DNA of 64,000 bases from positions 2,311,501 through 2,375,500 of the forward strand of contig NZ_JBBOWX010000001.1 in the NCBI RefSeq assembly GCF_038007285.1, given 5' to 3'. Of the stretch, positions 38,451 through 46,125 are shown in pieces; position 1 is the first letter of the stretch; each line of letters opens with the position of its first letter. The DNA is from Sporosarcina sp. FSL K6-3457 (GTDB lineage: Bacteria; Bacillota; Bacilli; Bacillales_A; Planococcaceae). Under the pieces are notes generated by a model. It saw only the letters and a program-made list of their open reading frames with translations, did no database searches and had not been told where the DNA came from. The translations under genes and the position numbers were made by a program.

Positions 38451-39641
38451 CTATTCTTTTTTGTCGCCAATTAAAAATGTCAAAAGTAGCATCAAAACAT
38501 ACAACAACATCATAATAACAAACGTATACTGATGATTTGCCATCCAGTCAAAGACAAGTGCAATTAGCAGTGGCAATAATCCACCCATGATGAATCCACC
38601 TGTTTGCATCATTGCCGTCCATGCACTCGCTTCCTCAGCAGTCTCTGTCTCATCCAGCGGCAACAGTAGCGCAACTGGAAATAACCCACCGAGCGGTATG
38701 CCCATGATGACTGCACCTATCCACATAAGTGAATGAATACCTGTCCAGAATAAAATGATTGACGCCATTCCTGCGATCAGCATAAGCAATAACCAGAACT
38801 TCCGCGCTGGAAAACGTTGCATGAGCTGTGGCAAAAGAATATTTAAAAAGATTTGCACGGTCGTCATTACACTAAGAAGCGTCCCCGCCTGTAATAATGT
38901 CATGCCGGCAGATGTCGCGATGGGTGCCAGCCATGTAATAATCGAAAAGAATGCAGAAGATTGTAGACCAAAAAACAATAAGAATAACCAAGCTTTCCGC
39001 GATTTCCATGGAGACTTCACTTTTTTTCGTTGCATTTTTACGACAACTGCATCTAGTTGGCGAACCTCAACCCGACTTGTCATCGCTAAAAACCAGGCAA
39101 CTAAGCCAGCTAGCGCTAGCACAGACCAAATGCCTAACGCAAACAAGTAAGATCCAGTCTTGTCAAAAAAGACAGCTGTCAACCCTGCACTCGCTGCTGA
39201 TCCAACACCCATTCCGAATGAATAAATACCAATGATAGATGCCGCTCGATCAGGGAAATACTGTTTAATCATAGCGGAAAGAAGTGGGCCCATTATAGCA
39301 ATGGCTATCCCGACAATGAATGCAGTGCCAATCAGCACTGGATAACCTGGCAAGAAGCCACGAACTGCTGTCATAACACCAACCAGGATAATCATCACGG
39401 TCATGGTCCCCTTTAAACCAAATCTATGGTTCAAAACCGGGGCCAACATCGCGAAAATCCCCATGCAAATGACGGGAACTGCTGTCAGTAGACTGACCTG
39501 TGCATTGGATAATACTAATTGTTCACGAATGGTTTCAAGCATTGGCCCGATAGACGTTATCGCCGGGCGCATATTAATAGATATTGCAAAAATCGCAAAA
39601 ATCATGAGGACTGTATTCCGTTTGTTTACTTCTTTAGACAT
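38451..39641 (-). CDS. MFS transporter, CynX/NimT (cyanate/nitroimidazole) type
   Basis: Major facilitator protein of 396 residues with about 12 transmembrane helices. The N-terminal segment 'IFAISINMRPAITSIGPMLE' and 'NAQVSLLTAVPVICMGIFAM' are hallmarks of the CynX/NimT/YeaN subgroup. The conserved 'LIGTAFIVGIAIAIMGPLLS' and 'IIGIYSFGMGVGSAASAGLT' follow. The substrate of this subgroup member is unknown; relatives transport cyanate or export 2-nitroimidazole. The start has AAAGGGAAG upstream. The IS1182-type element begins 15 bp after its stop, so its own terminator has probably been displaced. Confidence 0.88.
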   Translation of the reverse strand: MSKEVNKRNTVLMIFAIFAISINMRPAITSIGPMLETIREQLVLSNAQVSLLTAVPVICMGIFAMLAPVLNHRFGLKGTMTVMIILVGVMTAVRGFLPGYPVLIGTAFIVGIAIAIMGPLLSAMIKQYFPDRAASIIGIYSFGMGVGSAASAGLTAVFFDKTGSYLFALGIWSVLALAGLVAWFLAMTSRVEVRQLDAVVVKMQRKKVKSPWKSRKAWLFLLFFGLQSSAFFSIITWLAPIATSAGMTLLQAGTLLSVMTTVQIFLNILLPQLMQRFPARKFWLLLMLIAGMASIILFWTGIHSLMWIGAVIMGIPLGGLFPVALLLPLDETETAEEASAWTAMMQTGGFIMGGLLPLLIALVFDWMANHQYTFVIMMLLYVLMLLLTFLIGDKKE

Positions 39642-39793
39642 GCATACTTCCCTTTCAGTTAAATAAATTAGATGAATACTTACGCAATCATTACGTAAGA
39701 TAAACTATAATCATATCACTTTTCTCTTCACTCTATTCACTTTTTTATTTTGTGATATAATCCTTGTAGAGTAAATAAATGGAGGTGTATCCA

Positions 39794-39970
39794 ATGGAGT
39801 TTATCGCTATAATCCCTATCTTAATTATGCTTGTTATCTATCTGGCTGTTCTTGGCTTTACAATTTGGTTTGCCATTAGCCTGATTTCTGCTCAAAAAGA
39901 GCGCAACATAGTGTTAAAAGAAATTTCAAACAAACTGAATGTCGTAGAGATCAGTAAAAAGGAAGAGTGA
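39794..39970 (+). CDS. Small single-pass membrane protein, unrecognised
   Basis: Protein of 58 residues with a long hydrophobic stretch ('FIAIIPILIMLVIYLAVLGF' and 'TIWFAISLISAQ') followed by a charged cytoplasmic tail 'KERNIVLKEISNKLNVVEIS'. I do not recognise a named family. The ATG at 39794 was chosen because GGAGGTG lies 6 nt upstream; an ATG at 39779 overlaps that site. TATAAT occurs at about 39756-39761 just upstream. It is a single gene, transcribed away from the MFS gene. Confidence 0.7.
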   Translation: MEFIAIIPILIMLVIYLAVLGFTIWFAISLISAQKERNIVLKEISNKLNVVEISKKEE

Positions 39971-40141
39971 ACCACTCTCTCCTTTTTTACCGTCAGCTTT
40001 CTTACGTGTTACAACGTCACGATTGTTATTACGACGATTTCGATTATCCCAATCGCGATCAGACCTTACTTCTCGACACTCACAAACCAACTCTGCCCGA
40101 TTTCTTCGTCTACGATCTTCAAAACACATATAGTTCCCCTC

Positions 40142-40171
40142 AGAATAAAACCTTCGATACGGTGCATATTA
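40142..40171 (+). promoter_or_regulatory. Possible sigma-G promoter of the SASP-like gene
   Basis: AGAATA and CATATTA are separated by 17 nt, close to the sigma-G pattern TGAATA-N17/18-CATNNTA. It would start transcription about 15 nt before the ATG, leaving a very short leader that begins at the ribosome binding site. Confidence 0.45.
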
Positions 40172-40192
40172 CGCTTTAGGAGGTGAACAATC

Positions 40193-40381
40193 ATGAGTAA
40201 AAACAATAAAAAGACGATGAATGAGAGAACTCATAATGGCTCTGAGATCTATAAATATAACAAGAACAGTAACAGCAATAACAACAACCTCAATGAGGAA
40301 TTCGCTGCGGAGTTTGATGCTAAATCAAACAACAATGTCACTAGTCAAAACAATGAAAAACGACCTACTAACAATAAATAA
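40193..40381 (+). CDS. Probable gamma-type small acid-soluble spore protein
   Basis: Protein of 62 residues, extremely rich in Asn and Lys, with no hydrophobic core ('KNSNSNNNN', 'SNNNVTSQNNEKRPTNNK'). The segment 'LNEEFAAEFDAKSNNN' resembles the 'EFASETNAQ' spacer/GPR cleavage region of gamma-type SASPs (SspE), which serve as amino acid reserve in the spore core. Only one such repeat is present, against two or more in typical SspE. The start has AGGAGGTGA upstream, and a sigma-G-like promoter fits. A terminator follows directly. The family assignment is moderate; it could be another Asn-rich spore protein. Confidence 0.6.
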   Translation: MSKNNKKTMNERTHNGSEIYKYNKNSNSNNNNLNEEFAAEFDAKSNNNVTSQNNEKRPTNNK

Positions 40382-40394
40382 TCGCAGTGAAGAG

Positions 40395-40423
40395 AAGGTG
40401 AGAGCCATTTTTACTCTCACCTT
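40395..40423 (+). terminator. Terminator after the SASP-like gene
   Basis: Perfect stem AAGGTGAGAG/CTCTCACCTT with a 9-nt loop, followed by T5. Confidence 0.85.
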
Positions 40424-40565
40424 TTTCATTTCAATTTGTCCATTACATTTAAAATTTAAAACGCTACAAATCTCTAAATTTTTCCATGAATGCCTCTCTC
40501 TTCTATTACGTTTTTGAGGAAGGTTCTGGAGGATACAGAATATCCGGTCGGGTGCACGACTCAAA

Positions 40566-40600
40566 AAAATAGCCACCTTCAAAAAGTCGGTGGCTGTTTT
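40566..40600 (-). terminator. Terminator downstream of the zinc-ribbon-like gene
   Basis: Stem AGCCACC/GGTGGCT with A- and T-rich flanks, 12 bp after the stop at 40612. It could act in both directions. Confidence 0.7.
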
Positions 40601-40611
40601 AGTTTCCTGTA

Positions 40612-40791
40612 TTATAAGCGTAACTCAAATTTATTTTCAGACTGGCACACCAGGCAACGCGTGTTCACCTGCGCTGATTCAAAAAATTTAACATCTACCA
40701 ATTCAAGCATGCCACTGATGCATTGGAAACAAGGAATGGTTCGAATCTCCTCATTTAAATATTTCAGTAACTCTTCATGAGAATAATTCAC
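40612..40791 (-). CDS. Small zinc-ribbon-like protein (two CxxC)
   Basis: Protein of 59 residues with two CxxC pairs: 'RTIPCFQCISGMLELVDVKF' and 'NTRCLVCQSENKFELRL', spaced as in small zinc ribbons. It opens 'VNYSHEELLKYLNEEI'. No family name is recognised. The GTG at 40791 was chosen because AGGAGGGG lies 4 nt upstream; longer in-frame starts lack a ribosome binding site. It lies 114 bp downstream of the yolD-like gene on the same strand, so it could be the end of that operon. Confidence 0.65.
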   Translation of the reverse strand: MNYSHEELLKYLNEEIRTIPCFQCISGMLELVDVKFFESAQVNTRCLVCQSENKFELRL

Positions 40792-40905
40792 GCTACCCCT
40801 CCTATTATACCTATTTCTACACGAGGGGTTAAAAGTCCTTCTAAAATAATTCGAAGATTTACGACAAACAAAAAAACCAATCCCTATCGAGACTGGTCGC
40901 ACACT

Positions 40906-41172
40906 TCATTTAACGCTCACGACAGCATTGATGTTGATTTTTACATCCTCAAAGTCAACCCGCAAAGTTAGTTTGCCCAGCTGACCATCGACATCGGTTA
41001 CTACACCCCGAGCTGATTCATACTGCTTGCGATGGTAGGTAGTGACTTCAATTTCACTACCAAATTCCAACGCTTCACCAATTTTCTCGCCAATTTCAAT
41101 AAAGTCAGATTCCGTGAGTTGAGGCACAACTACATTCTTGTTTGCTTTTTTGGGTTTCGGTACCGCTGTCAT
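40906..41172 (-). CDS. YolD-like family protein
   Basis: Protein of 88 residues in the YolD-like family, a group tied to the SOS response and often encoded next to UvrX/YqjW-type Y-family DNA polymerases in Bacillales. Family features are 'SDFIEIGEKIGEALEFGSEI', 'EVTTYHRKQYESARGVVTDV' and 'GQLGKLTLRVDFEDVKININ'. The ATG at 41172 is preferred (GGGAGG 9 nt upstream; an ATG 6 nt earlier is too close). No polymerase gene is present nearby. It is the last of three overlapping or tightly packed genes starting at 41499 and driven by a promoter with a LexA box. Confidence 0.82.
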   Translation of the reverse strand: MTAVPKPKKANKNVVVPQLTESDFIEIGEKIGEALEFGSEIEVTTYHRKQYESARGVVTDVDGQLGKLTLRVDFEDVKININAVVSVK

Positions 41173-41278
41173 CTTCATCGTCCTCCCAATACCAATCTCG
41201 TAATTCTGCTAAGTGCTCTCGAAACATTACCAACTTGGCTCGTTTTTCTGCTTCCTGAGTACAATTACTATCTACCAT
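41105..41278 (-). CDS. Small acidic protein in the YolD operon, unrecognised
   Basis: Frame of 57 residues: 'MVDSNCTQEAEKRAKLVMFR', 'EHLAELRDWYWEDDEDDSGT', and a Cys-rich tail 'KQECSCASTHGI'. Its ATG overlaps the upstream gene's stop (TGATG) and has AGGGTGA 4 nt upstream, both signs of real, coupled translation. It overlaps the yolD-like gene by about 68 bp in another frame. I recognise no family. The long overlap makes it less certain than its neighbours. Confidence 0.5.
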   Translation of the reverse strand: MVDSNCTQEAEKRAKLVMFREHLAELRDWYWEDDEDDSGTETQKSKQECSCASTHGI

Positions 41279-41499
41279 CAGATCACCCTGCTCTCTGTCG
41301 CTATAATGGGAACAAGTGCTAAAACATTGTCAATGGTAAACGTTCGCTTGGATCTCCGTAAATGGCAATAAGCCCAAAATGAAACTTCTCCAACCCGCAA
41401 CACATCAATCCTCCGCTTACTGACTTCCCCACTGTTAGACAGATACATCATATCCATTACTGTATTACGGTCCATCGACTTCACCAACCGATTCCGCAC
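41278..41499 (-). CDS. WYL-like small protein of the YolD operon
   Basis: Protein of 73 residues resembling a short, stand-alone piece of a WYL domain: 'TVMDMMYLSNSGEVSKRRID', 'VLRVGEVSFWAYCHLRRSKR', 'TFTIDNVLALVPI'. Such short proteins commonly accompany YolD-like genes in Bacillales. WYL domains bind ligands or single-stranded DNA and often act in damage or phage responses. The start is GTG, with GAGGAGGG 7 nt upstream. It is the first gene of the operon, 22-50 bp after the promoter with the LexA-box-like site. The role is inference. Confidence 0.75.
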   Translation of the reverse strand: MRNRLVKSMDRNTVMDMMYLSNSGEVSKRRIDVLRVGEVSFWAYCHLRRSKRTFTIDNVLALVPIIATESRVI

Positions 41500-41521
41500 A
41501 TTTGTTCCCTCCTCTTTTCCA

Positions 41522-41550
41522 ATTATACAGAATAAACGTTCGTGTGTAAA
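41522..41550 (-). promoter_or_regulatory. SigA promoter with embedded LexA (DinR) box
   Basis: On the minus strand TTTACA and TATAAT are separated by exactly 17 nt. Inside the spacer (41529-41542) lies AGAATAAACGTTCG on the plus strand, matching the Bacillus LexA consensus CGAACRNRYGTTCG at 12 of 14 positions. Binding there would block RNA polymerase, so the operon should be induced by DNA damage. Confidence 0.8.
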
Positions 41551-41652
41551 GTAAATAATATTGTCGTCCGCAGTTTTTTACCGTTCACTCCTTCACAAAT
41601 CGGTTTGCGTACCTTAATTGCTGATAAATATATGGATCATCCTCAGTACATA

Positions 41653-41681
41653 GAATATTAAGATATAGACAGTCATACATT
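41653..41681 (+). promoter_or_regulatory. Sigma-E-type sporulation promoter
   Basis: GAATATT (-35) and CATACATT (-10) are separated by 14 nt. This matches the sigma-E consensus KMATATT-N14/15-CATACANT at every defined position. The ATG of the downstream gene is 31 nt further on, giving a leader of about 24 nt. Confidence 0.75.
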
Positions 41682-41711
41682 TAATCAAATTAGTACAGAG
41701 GGAGAATAGCT

Positions 41712-42125
41712 ATGAGTATTGATTTTATTTTACTGGCACCAACAGCCTTTCAAGTGTTTAAAGCAGGTGAATCGAATCCAGAAAAAGCAAAGCGAATTGT
41801 TTATGGGCAAGCTACCTCAGACGCAAATGGTATAGCTACACTTTATTTTACGGAAAATGGATTAGCTAATGGCAATCCATTATTAACAACTATTGACTAT
41901 ACAGTATCAAGCGTATATTCTACAAACCCTTCGATAAGTGCAAGACCGAGAGTACAAATGCGAGAGAAAAATATTACTGCAAAATTTGTCTCCGCTAATG
42001 TTACAAACAATAGTAGTGTAGTCGTATTAGGAATTAGTGTATTAGGTTCAGAAAATCCAATGAATGGAATTCTTATAGACTTTATGATTTTAGGTAGTTT
42101 CGATAGTTCAACAAATCAACTATAA
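41712..42125 (+). CDS. Unrecognised beta-rich protein under a sigma-E promoter
   Basis: Protein of 137 residues with no family that I recognise. It is predicted to be all-beta: 'AKRIVYGQATSDANGIATLY', 'LLTTIDYTVSSVYSTNP', 'KNITAKFVSANVTNNSSVVV' and 'MNGILIDFMILGSFDSSTNQ'. The pattern of an early 'GQATSDANGIATLYF' and a late hydrophobic strand resembles small trimeric or jelly-roll domains found at tips of phage tail or spore filament proteins. No signal peptide is seen. GAGGGAG precedes the ATG. The near-perfect sigma-E promoter indicates mother-cell expression during sporulation, so a coat or exosporium component is plausible (inference). Confidence 0.72.
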   Translation: MSIDFILLAPTAFQVFKAGESNPEKAKRIVYGQATSDANGIATLYFTENGLANGNPLLTTIDYTVSSVYSTNPSISARPRVQMREKNITAKFVSANVTNNSSVVVLGISVLGSENPMNGILIDFMILGSFDSSTNQL

Positions 42126-42355
42126 CTGCCCTGTACTACTTAACCACCGCCCTTGTAGTTGCAACACCAAACAAGCATGTTGCAAAATACAATCACAGAT
42201 TGTTTAGGGAATACACCGGAGATGGTCCTGAGAGTATAGAATCACTCATTTAAGGAACTTGAAATAGAGTCTAGCCGTTAATTATTGTGTTTTGGGGACC
42301 ATTTTGGGGGACCTCGTAGTTTTGACAGCTCTAAACCCTTGTAGTATCAGCTTTC

Positions 42356-42385
42356 TTGCTACTGAGGAATAGTACGTGCTATAAT
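42356..42385 (+). promoter_or_regulatory. SigA-type promoter of the ABC-F gene
   Basis: TTGCTA and TATAAT separated by 18 nt, 30 nt before the ATG at 42416. The rest of the 290-bp gap from 42126 holds no gene that I can see; it includes a short direct repeat TTGGGGACC. Confidence 0.5.
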
Positions 42386-42415
42386 AGGAGCATTGTGAAT
42401 TTAGGAGGATTTTGA

Positions 42416-44023
42416 ATGATAGCAGTCAGTAATGTAAGCCTTCAATTCGGCGATCGCAAGCTGTTTGAAGATGTGAATATACAGTTTAATCCGGGCCATT
42501 GTTATGGTCTAATTGGTGCAAACGGTGCGGGTAAATCAACATTTTTGAAAATTTTGTCGGGTGAACTTGAAACACAAGAAGGAAACGTCATCATGAACAA
42601 AGATGAGCGCCTTGCAATCCTGAAACAGAACCACTTCGAATATGAAGAAAGCGTCGTCCTAGATACAGTCATTATGGGCCATAAACGCCTGTATGACATT
42701 ATGATGGAGAAAAACGCTATCTATATGAAAGAAGATTTTTCTGATGAAGATGGTATGCGTGCTGCTGAACTTGAAGGTGAGTTTGGCGATTTAAATGGGT
42801 GGGAAGCTGAGTCTGAAGCTGCTATCCTTTTACAAGGATTAGGTCTAAAAGAAGAGTTCCACCAAGTGAAAATGGCTGAACTTGATGGGTCTGATAAGGT
42901 AAAAGTGCTTCTAGCACAAGCGCTATTCGGTAAACCTGACGTCCTTCTTCTCGATGAGCCTACTAACCACTTGGATTTGAAAGCTATCCAATGGCTAGAA
43001 GAATTCCTCATCAACTTTGATAACACAGTTATTGTCGTGTCCCACGACCGTCACTTCTTGAATAAAGTATGTACGCAAATTGCCGATCTCGATTTCTCTA
43101 AAATCCAAGTATACCCAGGTAACTATGATTTCTGGTATGAATCTAGCCAGTTAGCTTTGAAAATGTCACAGGACCAAAACAAGAAAAAAGAAGAAAAGAT
43201 TAAGGAGCTTCAAGCATTCGTTGCGCGTTTCAGTGCCAACGCTTCGAAATCTAAACAAGCGACTTCACGTAAGAAGACACTCGAAAAAATCGAGTTAGAT
43301 GATATTAAACCATCATCACGCCGTTATCCATTCGTCAACTTCCAGATTGGTCGCGAAATCGGGAATGACGTACTGACAATTCAAGACGTTTCAAAAACAC
43401 AAGATGGCAGAGTTATGCTGAAAGATGCGTCATTCACAATGAACAAAGAAGATAAAATCATTCTTCTTGGAAATCCACTTGCAAAAACAGCTCTTCTTGA
43501 AATTCTAGCAGAAGAAGCTGAACCGGATGCTGGTACTGTAAAATGGGGTGTGACGACATCACGCGCATACTTCCCTCTCGACAATAATGAATACTTCCAA
43601 GGTTCTGAGCAATCACTCGTGGAATGGTTGCGTCAATATTCACCTGACGATCAAACTGAAACCTTCTTGCGTGGTTTCCTAGGACGTATGCTGTTCTCTG
43701 GTGAAGAAGTGAACAAAAAGCCATCTGTTCTATCCGGTGGAGAAAAAGTACGTTGTATGCTGTCGAAAATGATGCTAACAAGTGCTAACGTTCTTCTTCT
43801 TGATGAGCCGATGAACCACTTGGATCTTGAATCGATTCAAGCACTCAACAATGGTTTAATTTCATTCAAGGGTGCAATGCTCTTTACATCACATGACCAA
43901 CAGTTCATTCAAACAGTTGCCAACCGTATTATCGAAATTCACGATGACGGTACAATTTTCGATAAAATGATGGGCTATGATGAGTATCTAGAATGGAAAG
44001 AACAACAAGAAAAAGCTAAATAA
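42416..44023 (+). CDS. ABC-F family ATPase (YkpA/YbiT-like)
   Basis: Soluble duplicated ATPase of 535 residues in the ABC-F family, which acts on ribosomes rather than in transport. The first domain has 'GLIGANGAGKSTFLKILSGE', the unusual signature 'MAELDGSDKVKVLLAQALFG' and 'DVLLLDEPTNHLDLKAIQWL'. The linker (P-site tRNA interaction motif, about residues 240-300) is Lys-rich. The second domain has a degenerate Walker A, 'DKIILLGNPLAKTALLEILA', with signature 'LSGGEKVRCMLSKMMLTSAN' and 'VLLLDEPMNHLDLESIQALN'. Such a replaced second Walker A is common in YbiT/YkpA proteins. AGGAGG precedes the ATG. It is monocistronic with promoter and terminator. Confidence 0.9.
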   Translation: MIAVSNVSLQFGDRKLFEDVNIQFNPGHCYGLIGANGAGKSTFLKILSGELETQEGNVIMNKDERLAILKQNHFEYEESVVLDTVIMGHKRLYDIMMEKNAIYMKEDFSDEDGMRAAELEGEFGDLNGWEAESEAAILLQGLGLKEEFHQVKMAELDGSDKVKVLLAQALFGKPDVLLLDEPTNHLDLKAIQWLEEFLINFDNTVIVVSHDRHFLNKVCTQIADLDFSKIQVYPGNYDFWYESSQLALKMSQDQNKKKEEKIKELQAFVARFSANASKSKQATSRKKTLEKIELDDIKPSSRRYPFVNFQIGREIGNDVLTIQDVSKTQDGRVMLKDASFTMNKEDKIILLGNPLAKTALLEILAEEAEPDAGTVKWGVTTSRAYFPLDNNEYFQGSEQSLVEWLRQYSPDDQTETFLRGFLGRMLFSGEEVNKKPSVLSGGEKVRCMLSKMMLTSANVLLLDEPMNHLDLESIQALNNGLISFKGAMLFTSHDQQFIQTVANRIIEIHDDGTIFDKMMGYDEYLEWKEQQEKAK

Positions 44024-44028
44024 TAGTA

Positions 44029-44073
44029 AAAACAAGCCGCTTCCCCTTATCTCAGGGAAAACGGCTTGTTTTT
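44029..44073 (+). terminator. Terminator of the ABC-F gene
   Basis: Stem AACAAGCCG/CGGCTTGTT extended by flanking A and T tracts, with TTCCC/GGGAA in the loop region. Confidence 0.85.
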
Positions 44074-44144
44074 ATTCAGAACTGTAACATACCTTGTATG
44101 ATTTTCGTCTAATTGGATAAACCATTATAAAAGGAGTGATTTTT

Positions 44145-44816
44145 ATGCGTAAAATGAATCTTTTCCTCTGTCTAGTCGTAGCCGCGTCTGTATTTTCGGG
44201 CTGCTCTAAAAATAGTAGTACCGCCCTTGATAATTCAGGTTCTAATAACTCAGGTATCATCACAAAGGAGACTGAAAGCAAAGGAATTGTCAGCCCCACA
44301 GACATCGCTATGACTGATTTTTTCCTGCCTGATGGTTCAAAAGCACATTATTTAGGTGAAGGCAATGAGTTTGCGGAGCTGGATATTGAAGTCGCCCACC
44401 CATTTGAAAATTATGTCATCATTTACGAAAATAATGGTGGCGCACTGGTACGCTATGTTTATCGAATTGATCATGATGAGATTTTTATTCTTGACAATCA
44501 AATGACAGAGTCGAAAGCAGACTTCCCTTCATTGAATGAATTAGACGCAATGACTCCAACCGGAATTTATCTCAAAAAACCATTTACAAAAGGGACCGCC
44601 TTTGGTGATTGGATAATTGTTGACACCGATGTAACAGTAGAAACACCTTATCAAACCTTTGACCATGCTTTTGTCATTGAAAAGCAAGATAAAGATGTTA
44701 TCAATCGGAAATATTTCGTCGAAGGCTTTGGTGAAGTGAAACGTGAATCCATCATGACAACTGATGATGGGGGCGAATACATTGTTACATCTACATTAAA
44801 GGCAGTCGATCAATAA
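44145..44816 (+). CDS. Predicted lipoprotein, function unknown
   Basis: Protein of 223 residues with a lipoprotein signal peptide: 'MRKMNLFLCLVVAASVFSGC', with lipobox VFSGC and mature Cys at residue 20. A Ser/Asn-rich linker follows ('SKNSSTALDNSGSNN'), then a beta-rich extracellular domain: 'DFFLPDGSKAHYLGEGNEFA' and 'YENNGGALVRYVYRIDHDEI', ending 'VKRESIMTTDDGGEYIVTST'. No family is recognised. The ATG at 44145 was chosen because AGGAGTG lies upstream. It is a single gene with its own terminator. Confidence 0.8.
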   Translation: MRKMNLFLCLVVAASVFSGCSKNSSTALDNSGSNNSGIITKETESKGIVSPTDIAMTDFFLPDGSKAHYLGEGNEFAELDIEVAHPFENYVIIYENNGGALVRYVYRIDHDEIFILDNQMTESKADFPSLNELDAMTPTGIYLKKPFTKGTAFGDWIIVDTDVTVETPYQTFDHAFVIEKQDKDVINRKYFVEGFGEVKRESIMTTDDGGEYIVTSTLKAVDQ

Positions 44817-44821
44817 CTAAC

Positions 44822-44860
44822 AAAAGAGGCGTTTCCATAGGGTAATGGAGCGTCTCTTTT
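44822..44860 (+). terminator. Terminator of the lipoprotein gene
   Basis: Stem AAAAGAGGCG/CGTCTCTTTT with TTCCAT/ATGGAG pairing further inside. Confidence 0.8.
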
Positions 44861-44952
44861 CACTAGCTACCGAAAAAATTCACCTACTACAAAAAATACC
44901 GTGGTAGCCATTACTTTTTCTAATGGGTGAATAGCTACTTTCATTCACTAGA

Positions 44953-45258
44953 TTAAACCACCACACGATAAGCAGTTGGTTTACCATCTTTCATGAAGAT
45001 AACACCGTGGTAAAGTTGTAGATCCTCATCACATGATTCACAAAAATCCTTTTCACATTCTGACCAAAACGCATAAAAACAATCTTTTTTCATTGCCTCA
45101 AGCGTATACTTCACGCGTAGCTCCGCCAGTAGCTGTTCACAATAAACGATAGCCTCTTCGGCGTTGTCAAATGAGTGGCGAGTGCGAATCGTTTCTTCCC
45201 AGCCTTCAAACATCCACCACGGCTCATAATCTGCTTTCATATAAATCACTTCAAACAA
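44953..45258 (-). CDS. DUF1033 family protein
   Basis: Protein of 101 residues that matches the DUF1033 family of Bacillales. The diagnostic start is 'MFEVIYMKADYEPWWMFEGW', followed by 'EETIRTRHSFDNAEEAIVYC' and 'FWSECEKDFCESCDEDLQLY', ending 'GVIFMKDGKPTAYRVVV'. The start is TTG with GGAGG 9 nt upstream. No function is known. It stands alone, between convergent and divergent neighbours. Confidence 0.85.
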   Translation of the reverse strand: MFEVIYMKADYEPWWMFEGWEETIRTRHSFDNAEEAIVYCEQLLAELRVKYTLEAMKKDCFYAFWSECEKDFCESCDEDLQLYHGVIFMKDGKPTAYRVVV

Positions 45259-45462
45259 TTCGAATAACCTCCCTATGGAACTCTCAGGTGAATGTCCTTC
45301 ATTTTAACAAACTCCCTCACGATGTCCAACATATTGCTTTATACCACTAATGCTTATGCTAGGTGTATAGTACATTTATCGGGTATAATTGAACTAGTGG
45401 TGTGAAACTTTATCCGTTTTCAAACGTATAAGATATAGAGAGAAAGGAGGCCTGAAGACACC

Positions 45463-46125
45463 ATGAAAGAAATCCAACAATTTTTTATTCGACATTTCAT
45501 CACTGCCCCCATTAGCTTCGGGTCGTGGCTCTATTTAGTGTTTGGTGCAAGCCTCAATATTTTCGCTGCAACAGGCCTTTGGGCAGCAATCTATCTCGGT
45601 GGAACTTTTACAATAAAGCAGATTCAAATAACCTCCAACATAAAAAACCTGGGGATGTCCCGATCTGAATATAGCCATATTAAAGGCCAACTTATTGAAG
45701 CAAAAAAGAAAATAAAGCGACTGAACAGTCTTTACGGACAAGTTCGATCCGTCCAAGCCTTTAAACAAGTATATGAAATGAACGGCCTCGCTAGAAGGAT
45801 TCTCGGCATTGTCAAAACAAATCCAAAGAAATTTTATCATGTCGAAAAGTTTTTCTATGCCCATCTCGATTCCGCAGTCGAACTGACTTCGAAATATGCT
45901 TTGCTTGTGAACCAACCATTGAAAGACAAAGAACTTCGTATTGCTCTACAAAATACGCGTGAAACACTTGGCGATGTCAATAAACAGTTGGAGCAAGATT
46001 TACGTAGCGCCCTTGCCCCCGACATCCATCAGCTCCAAATGGAAATCGACTTTGTCGATATCACGATGAATCAAGACAAACCGCTTCTCGAAATGAAAGG
46101 AGATACCCCTAATGACCGAAAATAA
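45463..46125 (+). CDS. xpaC: XpaC family protein (5-bromo-4-chloroindolyl phosphate hydrolysis)
   Basis: Protein of 220 residues homologous to XpaC. Two N-terminal hydrophobic segments ('FGSWLYLVFGASLNIFAATG' and 'LWAAIYLGGTFTIKQIQITS') are followed by a long helical cytoplasmic domain ('HIKGQLIEAKKKIKRLNSLY', 'GLARRILGIVKTNPKKFYHV'). The family was named for hydrolysis of an indolyl phosphate dye; its native role is unclear but it is regularly linked to telA. The start has GGAGG upstream at about 12 nt. Its end overlaps telA by 14 bp, so the two are translationally coupled. Confidence 0.87.
   Translation: MKEIQQFFIRHFITAPISFGSWLYLVFGASLNIFAATGLWAAIYLGGTFTIKQIQITSNIKNLGMSRSEYSHIKGQLIEAKKKIKRLNSLYGQVRSVQAFKQVYEMNGLARRILGIVKTNPKKFYHVEKFFYAHLDSAVELTSKYALLVNQPLKDKELRIALQNTRETLGDVNKQLEQDLRSALAPDIHQLQMEIDFVDITMNQDKPLLEMKGDTPNDRK

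Noticed and set aside
39967..40179. Plus-strand frame of 70 codons after the small membrane protein
   Set aside because: No ribosome binding site, no family resemblance, and the region contains the probable promoter of the SASP-like gene.
42290..42330. Direct repeat TTGGGGACC, with a reverse-strand reading that ends like some phage integrases
   Set aside because: The matching frame is only about 15 codons long, no integrase body or attachment-site pair is visible, and the repeat is too short to support an att site.
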